Assembly: GCA_951230915.1 (NCBI GenBank)
Contig: OX579633.1
Location: 8,158,145-8,222,144 of the forward strand
Source: Antitrichia curtipendula
Taxonomy: Eukaryota; Streptophyta; Bryopsida; Hypnales; Leucodontaceae
DNA: 64,000 nucleotides
Direction of reading: 5' to 3'
Shown here: positions 10,164 through 21,800 of the stretch, in pieces
Layout of the letters: every line of letters starts with the position of its first letter
How positions within the stretch are numbered: position 1 is the first letter of the stretch
Notes under the pieces: model-generated
The model's input: only the letters and a program-made list of their open reading frames with translations
Told to the model about the DNA's origin: nothing
Database searches by the model: none
Translations under genes and position numbers: made by a program

Positions 10164-11090
10164 TTAACCCCTAAAGCCCCATTGGCCCTCAGGGGGCCAA
10201 AATGCAACCTTGGGTAGGCTCATACAGTCTCAGTATTTGTTGTAATTTTTTTTGCAACTTTTTGTGAAGTTAGAAAAATACATTATCTTTATGGGAATAA
10301 ATTTTTTATTTCAATCGGTGCTTGAGAACAAAAGTTATGGAACAATTAGCTGAAAATTGGGTTGGTGGGTAGCATAAAAAAAATCACAAAAATTCAAAAT
10401 TAAATTAATTATTTTTTTCTAAAATGTTAGATTTTTTGTCTACATGTGAAGCTTTTATTCATTCTATTTGAATTAGTGATGAGAAAGTTATGAGCAATCT
10501 TGTTTTTGGGGCAATCTAAGTATCTTCTTCAAAAAAATAACTTCAAGGATTCATTTTTGAGTGCAATTTTCACATTTTTTCAAAAAAAATTGTTTGACAG
10601 GGTTAAGTATGCTTGCTAGAATAATCTCATTGCTGAGATTATTATGTTTCAATTGCATCTTAGAGGTATTGAATAATTTAGTCTTTTTTTCAATCTTAGA
10701 CTTACTTCTACTTAACAATTTTTTAAAGAATGAAAATCAAGTGTGTTTTGGGGGAATTTTCTTTTCTAGACTTTCAATGCAATTCTTCAACATAATAAGT
10801 TTTATATTCAAAGTGTAGAGTGCAAAAAAATTCCACAAATGGAAGTCAAAAGTCATCTGAAGTTGTAGGCCAAAATTCAAAATCATTTTTTTTCCAACTT
10901 TGAATGTTAATATTTGTATTGTCAAACTTCATGAAAATTTTACCACATGATCTAAAACAAGTCAAGTTCAAGATCCTACGGTTAGATTCTAAGAATGTTA
11001 TTTTTTCTGTTTTCTTGGGCAAATGCAACAGAAATGGTAGTTTTGAGTGTTTTTTTACAGAAAAATGGCCTTAGGACTTCAGGGCTGAGG
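10164..11090. mobile_element. TTAA-type MITE, decayed right end
   Basis: TTAACCCCTAAAG starts at 10164. The interior matches the 41461 element ('tgtctacatgtgaagctt', 'tgatgagaaagttatg') and, toward the right, the inverted left ends of the 12251/15100/17158 elements ('gatcctacggttagattc', 'agaaatggtagttttgag'). The right terminus 'ggacttcagggctgagg' near 11070-11090 is a degenerate GGACTTTAGGG end whose TTAA has been lost. Non-coding. Confidence 0.65.
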
Positions 11091-11601
11091 TAGACAAGCC
11101 TTTTATTACCCTGTTTTTCAATTTGAACATCTTGGGGCCAACTATAACATTTAGTAGCCTTCAGAGGGGCTGCCTTTTCCTCTTTGAAGGCCTCATCCTT
11201 AAAAACATCCACATATAGAAATCAAAGTATGCTTATGTACGGGGTACCATGATCGTGGCAATACATTTATAGTGTGCTCTTCTCTTTTTGCTAAATTTTA
11301 AACCAAACAAACAAATCAGCAAAGAAATGGTAAGATAGTTTGCCAAAAATCTTAAGAATCTTTTGATAAAAAATACCAATGTCATTTTAACCCTTTGCCA
11401 ATAATTTGTTTTGATGATCTAATGAGGGAATTGCTTCAATGACGTTTGTAGGAATGACGGTTGAAGATGTTGTTTTTATATTGAAATCAATTATCCACCA
11501 TAAATCCTCAAAGGGTATGGGATAATTTGAAAATGAGAGCTTGACCGCTCATTATCAAAATGTAAAAACTATGTTTGGTGTAGAATTTCAGACCTCATTT
11601 A

Positions 11602-12010
11602 AGGTAGGACCACCCATACCTAATCACTTAAGGATCTGTAGAGAAAATGGTGAACTATTTAGTGCAATGGAATTTTTTCCCATGTAGGAAGATAGAAAAT
11701 ATTGTGATTGTAGAATTTTCAGAATTTTATTTGCAAAACTGAAATTTCTGTGAATTTAAGAAGGCAAAAAGTGTTCTGAACTAATACCCAATATGTAGAG
11801 TCTTGCAATTCCGATCATAGAAGAGACTACTTCCTACTCATGTATACAAATTTCAAACTAACACGTGGCATTTAGCAATTGCTCCTCGCAGCCTTGGGTA
11901 TCGTGCATGTCATTAAATCTAGCGATTCTCAAAAAAATCTGCCTGGTCGGAATTAGCTTACCTCTACAGGTTGGAAATCCATCCCTGGTTGGTAATGGGT
12001 GGTCCGACCT
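11602..12010. mobile_element. TA-flanked MITE (AGGTAG family), copy 1
   Basis: TIRs AGGTAGGACCACCCATACC and, from the other end, AGGTCGGACCACCCATTACC lie between TA dinucleotides (11600-11601 and 12011-12012). Comparison with the R1 palindrome at 1791-1806 (CATTTAGGCATAG) shows it interrupts that sequence at TA. Duplication of TA suggests a Tc1/mariner-type transposase in trans. The interior is non-coding; the ORF at 11865-12047 crosses the right end and is fortuitous. Confidence 0.7.
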
Positions 12011-12250
12011 TAGTCATAGTAGAATAACTTTTTTCAAAAAACTTTGAACCAAAAAAAGTTGGTAAATCAATCTAACTTCACCTCCAAAAAATCCGTTTGA
12101 GATTTAAGCCTCCAATCAAAAGTTATGGACAAAATTTTGAGAGGATGTTTGAAAATATCTCAGAAAATGTCCCTTCCAACCCCTCTCTGAAATTTGTCCA
12201 TAATATTTGGTTGGAGGCTCAAAATCTCAAACGGATTTTAGAGATGAAAT

Positions 12251-13214
12251 TTAATCCCAAATGGTTTTGACTGTGTTTTCAACAAAAACGCTCCAAAACT
12301 GCCATTTCTATTACAAGTACCAACTTTTAGAAGAAGAAAAAAAAAACATATTTTGACCACATGTAATCGTAGGATCTTGCAATTCAATGGTTTGAAAAGA
12401 TGTACAAAAAAATTCAGAAATTTCCACCGTGCAAATTGTAAGATATTACCATTTGAATGACAAAAATCTCTTTTTTTGCAGTTGCACTTCCCAAGGTCAG
12501 ATCATTATGAAAAAAATTCCAAAATGGTTGTAACTCTTTAGATTCATTATTTAGATAATTTGGAATTGTACAACATATAGGAAAAAAATAACAGGTAGAA
12601 AGAAGCAAAGAATGATTCAAAAATACCAAATTGTTAACAATTTATTTATAGAATTGAAAAATGCCAATCACAATGGTTGTAATGTTGTAATAAACAATTT
12701 ATATCTAAAATATTTTTCTTTTCTTCAAAAAATATTAAAAATTGAGTTAAATAAAGGGCTTCAAAGTTTATTTTAGAGTAGAGGTTTCATAACTATCTTA
12801 GAGTAGAGATTTCATAACTATCTTAGAGTAGAGATTTCATAACTATATGTAAACTATCCACAACTAAAATTCCTCATAACTTTCATCTCATTAATCAAAA
12901 TGGAATGATTTGAAGTTTTCCATGTATATAGAAATCTAAAAAAACAATTTCAAATTTTTATTTTTTTAAGAAGTGGTTTTTTAAGAAGTGATTTTTGTTG
13001 CCTAAGCTACCTGTCGAGCAATGAAAACTACATATCATTCAATAACTTTTTGACCATGTAGTCAAAAGTTATGAAAATTATTGGGCCTTAAAGCTATTCT
13101 TTGGGCACATATTGTGTGAAAATTTCAAAAAAATCAATTCAAATCTCCATACGTAGTGAGCTGCCTAAAATCACTATGTTGCCAAAAAACGCACTTTGGT
13201 CCTTTAGGGGTTAA
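12251..13214. mobile_element. TTAA-flanked (piggyBac-like) MITE nested in R1
   Basis: TTAA at 12251-12254 and 13211-13214; ends TCCCAAATGG and, inverted, CCCCTAAAGGACC; about 956 bp inside. It belongs to the same subfamily as 15100-16043 and 17158-18087: shared 'ctccaaaactgccatttcta', 'aggatcttg', 'aattgttaacaatttattt', 'cataacttttgactcatt' type blocks. It splits the right arm of the R1 palindrome; at 1986-1990 the uninterrupted R1 copy reads CTTAGTTTGATTTCTC. Inner short tandem copies of 'tcttagagtagagatttcat' lie at 12771-12845. No transposase. Confidence 0.8.
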
Positions 13215-13400
13215 TTTGATTTCTCAACTTTTTAATAGTTCAAATTTTTTTTAAACATTATTTTTCTATGCCTAAATGAGGTCTGAGTTTCTCTTTTAAA
13301 CACACTTCCTCATTTTGATTCAACTATGAGCGGTTCCAGAGCTCCTACTAATTTTAATTTACATATCTCACATAGGTTGTTTCACCTCCTACCTCCCTAT

Positions 13401-15099
13401 ATGTACATAAAAAGCTTGATTTCACAATTCTACACACAAATCATGAATGGTTTGGGAAGCAACGTGAAGAAATTCCATTGTTGTATTTATTTTTTTCTCG
13501 GAACTGAACGTGTTTTTGAAGTTTTATTTTAAAGCTTAGAAGCTTTTTTTTGCTGTTGACCTAGTCATGTGTAACCAATGTTTTTTAATTGGGCATTTAA
13601 ACGCCTAATTCCACCATAATTTCAAGCATAGCACCGGGCCTTTAGAAAATTACTAGATAAAAATGGCATGCACATGCCAGAAGTGCACCATCATACAATG
13701 AGCACATGCCATATTTGAATCAAAACTAACCAACCCATGTCCATTTGGGGCCAGACATAGTTTGCCACTTGCACCCCTATAAACTTGAACATCGCCAAGT
13801 GTCAACCATCTAAAGGCTAATAGATTGCCCTTGCAGCCAACATCTCTTCTTTGATGATGAATGAGTGCCAAGTACAACAAACCGTCAATCACTATTTTTG
13901 CCAGTCCTTTGCATACTTACACATTTTGCATTGAGATTTATATAGTTGTGCCTTGTATACTTTCACAAGTTATTGTAGTTCCACTATTTTACTGTAGAAA
14001 AACAGTAATGTGACACAATTTGAGTCCAATTTTTTTGTGCAATGCCAAGACCAACTCCAAATGTCTTTTGATAGTGCCACTTGTTCCACTCTTGGGTATT
14101 GTGAATGTTGCCAAATGAGTCCCACAACTTTATTTTTGTAGCCACATTTTTCGCATTAAAAAAATTGCATGTAGCCTACCTTAAACCAAAGATTTTGGAT
14201 TTTATGCTTCTATGCAGATTCAAGAGAAACCAAAAAAAAAGACTGTGTGTAACTGCAACCCATTGACTTTACACAATGTAGTCACTGCAATTCTGACAAT
14301 TTTTGACATCCGTCCTCGTAGTTACTAATGGATGTGGAATATTCCACGCCATATCATCTAGGAGATGAAATGGTGTAGAATATTCTATACCATTCCATCC
14401 AAAGGAAGTCAGTCCTTCTCTCTGCTACTGAATGTTATGTCCAAAGAGGAGTACACATTTGTCAAAGCTTTGCACTTGTTTCACAAATCAAACCCAAGTA
14501 GAATTATAATTTTTCAATTAACACTATAATTTTTGTGAATTTTTTAAGTGGTTTGCCTTGAAATTACAAAAGCGCCCACAGAGTAGAGTCATAAATGTCT
14601 CATAAACAACTTGTAACTGCCTTTTCATGTATCTATTGACATTTAAGTATTCATCAATAAAGATGAGTTGTGTGACGAAATTGGGGTCAAAAATAGGATG
14701 ACAAAATTAGAACAAATTTGGATGAATTTTGTGGTAGAATTGGGGTCAAAAGTAAGATGAAAAAATTAGGTAGTTGGTGAAAATGGATTGATCTACCTCA
14801 AATACAGAGCAATTCCCAATGAAGAAAGCATTATGCAAAAGAAGGGTCTAGCTGAGGAAAGTGAAGCCCTATGTTTAGGACTCTTATTTTCCATAGTGCC
14901 AAATGAAAAGGACACTGCTTCGACGTAACCAACTACCAAGAAATGGATGATTTTGAAGGTTGTGGATGAAAAAGTCAAGTTATGTGATTTGTCCCCATTT
15001 TGTAGTGATTATGTTTGGTAGTCTCTCTTAGAAATGAACGAGAGTTTCTGGCCAGCAGTTTACAATGGCACTTCACCTGATTGAAGTGCCATGTTGATA
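13401..15099. other. No gene seen; one hairpin repeat
   Basis: AT-rich non-coding sequence. A palindrome at 14325-14400 (arms GGAATATTCCACGCCATATC and partner around AGG) is a relative of 2815-2892. 'ggggtcaaaa(a/g)ta(a/g)gatgacaaaatta' type sequence repeats directly at about 14680-14770. Frames at 13653-13892 and 14793-14978 (minus) have no family resemblance. Confidence 0.4.
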
Positions 15100-16043
15100 T
15101 TAACCCCTAAAGTTCCTTGACTATGTTATCACCAAAAAACATTCAAAAACTGCCATTTTTAGTATAAATATCAAATTTTGAAAAATATCATTTTTGGAAA
15201 CACGTAACCATAGGATCTTGTAGTACGCTAGATTGAGAAGATGTGGAAATTTTTAAGAAATTTTCACTGTGTAGATTGCAAGATATTAGCATTTGAGGTG
15301 ACAAATCCTTGTTTTTGTTCTCTGCAAAAAACCGGGCAGCTGCACTTCATAAGGTCAAATTTATATGAAAAAATGTCTCAAATGGTGATGCTTTTTTGGA
15401 ATCATTCTTCAAGGCAAATTGACTACATGTTTGAAAATCTTCAGATCATTTGGAGTTGTACAACATATAGGAAAAAAATAATAAGTAGAAAGACGTAGAG
15501 AATGATTCAAAATACAAAATTGTTAACAATTTATTTTTGAAATAAAAAAATGCCAATTCCAATGGTTTCAATGTTGTAATAAGCATTCTACATCCTTTCT
15601 TTTTATTTTTTTCAAAAAATTTGAAAATTGATTAAGATAAAGGACTTCAAAGTTTATTTTAGAATAGAAAATCCATAACTACCCTCAAACTAAAACTCCT
15701 AATAACTTTTGACTCATTGATCAAAATGGAATGATTCAAAGCTTTCTATGTATATATAAATCTAAAAAAGTAATTTCAAATTTTTATTTCTGAAAAAAGT
15801 GATTTTTCAGATTTTTCCAGACTGCCCAAGTTGAAAAACAAACCACATAATAGGCCATAATTTTTTACTCATATTTCCAAATGTTCTAAACTTTAGTGCG
15901 CATGAAAGATATTGCTCATCTAAACCTTCTATCAAAATGTGGGTCAAACACATAGAAATCTCTAGCCACACGTACCTGCCTAGAATTTCTATGTTGCCAA
16001 AAAACCTCGAGCAAAAAACGCAGCTTGGTGCTTTAGGGATTAA
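15100..16043. mobile_element. TTAA-flanked (piggyBac-like) MITE
   Basis: TTAA at 15100-15103 and 16040-16043; ends CCCCTAAAGTTCC and, inverted, TCCCTAAAGCACC; 936 bp inside. It is closely related over its length to 17158-18087. Open frames inside (15241-15498 plus, 15807-16097 minus) match the same non-coding repeat in the sister copies and are not genes. Confidence 0.85.
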
Positions 16044-17000
16044 CAACAATGTTTTATTCTGATGGGTGCAGCTTGTTTTGTGAATTAATTGGAGCACAAT
16101 TGTAGGGGGTAGCTATTTTCAACCAAGGTTGGAATACATTTCCAACCAAAGCTTGAAGTGTTTTTTTTCCCCTTTTCAATTATGGAACTAATAATATTAT
16201 GACACATGTCCCGAAATAGTGAGCAAGAAAGTAGAAAGTAGTGAACGAGAAAGTAGTTCTTGAATGATTGGAATTGAAAGAGTCTTCACACTAGATATGG
16301 TTTCCAAAACTCATACTCCCTCTGTCTCACCAAAACCCTCCAAATCAAGCACAATTTTTGTCACACTAAAAATTTTGTTTACTAATTTTGATTGTTGAGT
16401 AAGTGATGGCCGTATTGAATGACCTCATAGGAATCAGTGGCAAGCAATCAAGGAGCATTTTTTTCCTAGCAAGCTTCACCTTTCCCATATGAAGTACCTT
16501 GTACTTGTTGCTTCCTCAAATAGTTGTATTGACGACAGATTTTGTGACCACTTGGACGCTATGCAGATTTGTTCACGAAGGGGGTCATGTTTCCTAGTTG
16601 CGGTATTTAGGTTGGGAGTTTATATTTCTATAATCCCATTGTTGCCACCAAACTTTAATTCATCAAAAATAATGAGTTGGCAGCATTCATAAACAATGCT
16701 CAAATACAACACTTTTTGCATTGATTTTGGATGCTTGAATGAGGGCACCTAAGCTGGAGATTTTTCATAGATCTAGGGGATGGATTACTAGTTCTTAAAT
16801 GTATATATCAGTGATATAAAGACTAAAAATACAGTTAATCCCTTACGGGGAAGGTTTTTGGAGTTTTTTAGTGAGACAAAGGGAATAATAATTTCAATTC
16901 AAGGCGTAAAATTATCAAATTTTTTGCAATCCCTAGGATTTCTATCTTCCTATATGGTATAAAATTTACATTATTCCCGAACATGTGCATAATTGCTTAA
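16044..17000. other. No feature seen
   Basis: A Cys-containing frame at 16489-16692 has no recognisable homology. Nothing else stands out. Confidence 0.4.
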
Positions 17001-18115
17001 GTGATTGACTATAAGTGGTTCTACCAGTATAATGGCATGAACCAACACATTTAGCAATGCGTATGGACATTTAAGAAAGACCCTTTAGTGGTTGACTATG
17101 GGTGGTTCTACTATTATAATGGATTGAACCAATACATTTAGCAATGTGTATGGACATTTAACCCCTTAAGTTCCTTGACTATGTTTTTACCAAAACTACT
17201 CCAAATCTGCCATTTCTAGTACAAGTATAAATTTTTTGAAAAAAAACTTTTTTTGACCCATATAATAGTAGGATCTTGTAGTATGCTGACTTGAGAACAT
17301 GTGGTAAAAATTTCAAAAATTTCCACCATGCAGATTGCAAGATATAAGCATTCAAATTCACTAAAATTATTTTTTTGGCCCTGTGGAAAACAGGGCAGCT
17401 GCACTTCACAAGCTCACTTTTCTATGAAAAAATGTCTAAAGTGGTGGTGATACTTTTTACTCTTTTTCCTAGACAATTTGGCTACATGCTTCAAAAATTC
17501 CACATCATTTGGAATTGCACAACATATAGGGAAAAAATAGGAAGCAGAAAAAAGTAGAGAATGATTTAAAATACAAAATTGTTAAGAATTTGGTTATGCA
17601 ATTGAAAAATGTCAATCCCAATGGTTGAAATGTTGTAATAAACAATCTACATCCTATATTTTTATTCTTTTCAAAAATTATTGAAAATTGAGTAAGATAA
17701 AGGACTTCAAAGTTTATTTTAGAGTAGAGAATCCATATCTACTTGTAAACTAAAATTCCTCATAACTTTTGACTCATTGGTCAAAATGGAATGATTCAAA
17801 GTTTTCCACAAATATAACTCTAAAAAATCAATTTCAAATTTTTGTTTCTGAAAAAAGTGATTTTTTTTTATCTACCTAGACTGCCGGCCAAGAGAAAAAG
17901 TAACATATTAGGCCATAACTTTTGACTCGTATTTTCAAATGTCATGAAATTTAGCGCATATGAAAGATATTCCTTGTGCACGACTTTTTTTTAAATTTCA
18001 GCCAAAAATATAAAAATCTCTAGTCACAGGTGCCTGCCCAAAATTTCTATACTGCCAAAAATCACATGTTGATCCTTTAGGGGTTAAGACAAGACCCTCT
18101 TTATGGTCTATTTAC
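17001..18115. repeat. 87-bp tandem repeat interrupted by a transposon
   Basis: The unit '(g/a)ttgactat(a/g)(a/g)gtggttcta...caatg(c/t)gtatggacatTTAAgaaagacccttt' occurs from about 17001 and again from about 17088 (period 87). In copy 1 the TTAA at 17071-17074 is intact. In copy 2 the TTAA at 17158-17161 is followed by the transposon, and the unit resumes at 18084 with TTAAgacaagaccctcttt. Confidence 0.8.
17158..18087. mobile_element. TTAA-flanked (piggyBac-like) MITE
   Basis: TTAA at 17158-17161 and 18084-18087; ends CCCCTTAAGTTCC and, inverted, CCCCTAAAGGATC; 922 bp inside. It is closely related to 15100-16043 and 12251-13214. The neighbouring 87-bp unit provides the unoccupied site, which fixes the duplication at exactly four bases, TTAA. 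It carries no transposase. Confidence 0.88.
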
Positions 18116-18329
18116 TTCAATTAGTGAACAATTCTGATATTTTCATATATGTGAATGAAAATGAGAGCATGAAGGATTGTTTTTTTTATCTCTTCTGCAA
18201 ATCTAAACCCAACAAACTAATCATAACTAAAATACTAGAGAATCACTAAGATAAGGACATCTAATTGCATCCTATACTAAGTCACACACAATGTATTCAA
18301 AAGATGCAAACAACTCTATCTAAGAGTGC

Positions 18330-18800
18330 AAGCACCCTCTCAAATGTAAAAAATCCCATAGCCATTGATCTCCCATGTGAAAAAAATGTCCCTCTTCAAT
18401 GCTGTTGATCTGCATTATTAGAAAAAAATTGTTACCAATGATTATGCTTTGTTAAGAGACAAACTTGGCCATCAAGATTAGGGTTTATGAATATGATACG
18501 GATATTTACATTGTACAATATACAAAATATATATGAACTGTATACATAATATATTAGTACGATAATGTACATACATAGATATTGATACAAAATACAAAAT
18601 ATTAATACTGACTAACATTAATATGTATTATGATGATATCCCGTATTAATTGCAGTTACAATTATTTTCAAAAAAATATAAATATGGGATGGGGTGGTGT
18701 AAAATGTATTTCACAAACACAATTAATTTATAAATTTATTTTACAAGTGAATTAAACAATAGAAGCATTACAATGCACACCCTATTGTAAATGTATAGTT
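18330..18800. repeat. Dispersed repeat R2, copy 1
   Basis: Inverted homologue of about 36090-36550. Shared segments: 'tagccattgatctcccatgtg'-like sequence, 'attagggtttatgaatatga' versus 'attaggatttatggatatga' (complement), a strongly AT-rich 'atatac/tacata' core, and 'aattcacttgtaaaataaat' (complement). A fragment also stands at 43625-43681. Non-coding; ends not defined. Confidence 0.6.
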
Positions 18801-21800
18801 GTCATTCTTCTATGATTCATGTGACTAATAAGTTTTTTTTGTTTAGACCTAATAAATTTTTTTGTTTAGACCTAATAAGTTTTTCTGTTTGCACCTAATA
18901 GACCCTTAATTATTTAGGTGTGAATGGGAATACTATCCACTACAAGCCTCATTAAGTGCACCAATTTGTTAATGTCTTTCTATGCTTTCAAAGTGAACCA
19001 AATCCCTATGATAGACAATTTCAATAGGGGCAATGATAGTGGGTCTTCTTTGTGGCATTAAAAGTAGAGTGATTTGTCTTATTAGCCATTAACCTCAAAA
19101 GTTCCTTGCAAGCCAAAATGGTTTTTGAAAAATTTGGGCATCTAAAATGAGGTATTGGATTTTGTGTTTTTTTTGTCATGTTTTTCTTGAAATAAGGAAA
19201 ATAAAATATCCAACAATAGAAAAAAAAAACTATACTTTTATCTTTCGGTCCCAATTTGGGTAGGCAAAACACAACTTCATTTTGCTTAAAAAAATTGTAT
19301 ATTTCTTCCTTGCAAGACAAAATTTGAGTTATAGGTCTTGCAAGACCAACAAAGCCATGTTGTCAAAAGTCACGGAAATATTAAGAACAAACATTTTGCT
19401 CCACTTAGCAAGTTTTGTTGTCGCACACATATTTTCCTAAGAAATCCAATTTTAGATATGTGATTTATTTTTTGCTTGTCAAAGGACAGTTACCTTAGTA
19501 AACCAATTTGAATTGTGGTTCCCAATCTTTAATTTACAAACTAAAATTTGACAAGAATGACTCATTGCCAACCTTGAGAGTCATATAATATGTCCACATG
19601 ACCATACCTCAAGTTGAACTTCCAATCCTCAATTGTCTACTTTTGATGTTGTTTTGCAAATGGGAGACTCTTCTAGCTTAGCGTTTGGAATCTTTTTTTA
19701 ATTTTAGCAGCTATTTTCCTTTAGTTTCCATATTGAATCAATTTTATTTTTTCTAAATAGAAATTTTATTTTGAATTTAAATTTTGCTCTAAATAGAAAT
19801 TGAATAGATTTTTTTACCAATTTTTTTCTAATGTTTTCAAATTGCAACCGCAGTTTTTTTCCAATTTGACTAGCTAACAATGAACTAACCAACAATTCTC
19901 TCTGAATATTGTTCTAACTAATCCTTTGTGTGTCACTCAAAAATGATTTTTTTTTATATAGTACAATGGCTATAAAAATCAAACCAATGCAAAGAGCAAT
20001 GTAGATACACATGATTATTGACCTACTAAAATGCCCTCTAAAGACAATTTCACAGCCATGAATTGAAATTAGGAACTAAAGTGGGCAACCCCAAATGCGA
20101 TATTGACCTAAAAACACCATCATCACTTTCCAACAAGAAAATGTTGCATTCTTTGGTTCTTTGGAACCTCCTTTCACTTTCCAACAAGAAAATATGAAAA
20201 TTTGGTCATTCTAATAATTAGGAACAATAGCAGAAAATAGAATTTGTGGAATGTCCATTTTACCGTTAATTTTTTAAGGTGAACCAACCTATTACCACCC
20301 AAATTGCAATTCCGCCCTCATGCATGTATTTGTGGTGTATATTTTCATTCTAAAATATATCTATAAGCATGCATAAGGGTGAGATTGAGATGAAAGTGAA
20401 AATAGGTTGATTTTGATCCTGAAGGAACTAGAAATGGTCACTTTAACCATGTAATACAAAATAACATGAATTCAGTTCAAATCCAAAATTTTGTACAAAT
20501 TGGATGGGTGTTAGAAATCTTGTTGTGGATTAAATGTTATAAGAATTTTTGCAATCTAAATTGTGGTAGGTCTCCTAATATTATAATATATACTAGTAAT
20601 ACACCAATAATGCACTAATATATCAAAATATATAATAACATATCATAATACAATCTTATATATTAATAGCTTATACAAATGAAAATAGGATATTTCATTT
20701 TTTAAAGATCATAAAGCTAATGTTTAGCTATTAGGATTGACCTTAAGATCTCATACAAAGTATGTGAGGCAATGCTAAAGTTGTGTATAAGCCTACTCCT
20801 TGCACCATTTATGGATTGTTTTTCTAACTTTGAAATTCAATAGAAATCTTTAAGAAATTATAAGTATACTTGCAACGTGTCATTGAAAAAGTTAAAGTGT
20901 CTAGTTTCATGTTCAAATGTATTATATTAGAAAAAATTGCTTTTATTCTTTATAGATGTGAGCATGAAGACCTAAGTAGGTAATGCACAAACAATCCAAT
21001 ATTTGTCGTGCAATACATAAATCTAGTGCAAAGGGCAGTCAGTGTTGGATTTGCACCAAATTTGGCATATTCTTCTATCATCATGTGCACTTCTACTTTC
21101 TATGATTGAAATCTATATATGCACTTCCATATTTTTGTAAAGAATAATGTCTTGGAAACAAGTACTTAAAATTGTTATTTTCAAAAAAATTATTTGGGAT
21201 CTAAAAGGTTGAGGCAATAAAAAATTCTAAGAGACAAGCTAATAAAGTCTTACAAATACTACAAAGTGAATGCCTAAATGAACCAACTTACTGATATTGA
21301 CAAACAGTCTAAAATCTATACATCTCATTCTTAACCAAATCAAATATCCTATCTCCCAAAACAATCACCTAGACAAAACTTTAATAATATCCATTATTGC
21401 CATGCTACAAAATTACACATCTCCCTTCACGATCCAAAAATCGAAGTCTATGCAAATATACAAAGGAAAAAAATAATAGACATCCTTGTAGTTGCAAATA
21501 ATATTAGAGAACACCAGCTACTAGGATAAGACTACAAAAATGCACACTCTTCACCTTTTCTTTTCCTTCTAGAGATTTAGCCATCACAAAAGAAAACCCA
21601 CACAAAGGCCCCATTAGATTTTTTCAATTATATCTTGAAAAAAATCAATTTGAAGACAACATTGCAATAGCACAAATATTCTTGTCCATAAATAAATAAA
21701 TTACTAACCATAAAATAGATAATATTTATTATTAAACAAATTTAGGAATAATTTGCAAATCTTAGACGCATAGGTCTCACAATTGCTCAAGTTTAAATAT

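Larger units (their letters stand above)
11091..13400 (+). repeat. Dispersed repeat R1, copy 2, with two nested insertions
   Basis: Matches 1340-2170 in the same orientation: 'atccaccataaatcctcaaa' (1690s versus about 11490), 'gagcttgaccgctcatta', the palindrome arms with AAATCCGTTTGAGATTT and CTCAAACGGATTT, and 'aatttacatatctcacat' near 13370. The palindrome is interrupted at 11602-12010 by a TA-flanked element and at 12251-13214 by a TTAA-flanked element. The uninterrupted copy at 1778-2060 shows both original target sites. Confidence 0.75.

Noticed and set aside
15241..15498. Cys-rich open frame as a small secreted protein
   Set aside because: It lies wholly inside a TTAA-flanked MITE and the frame is not kept in the sister copies.
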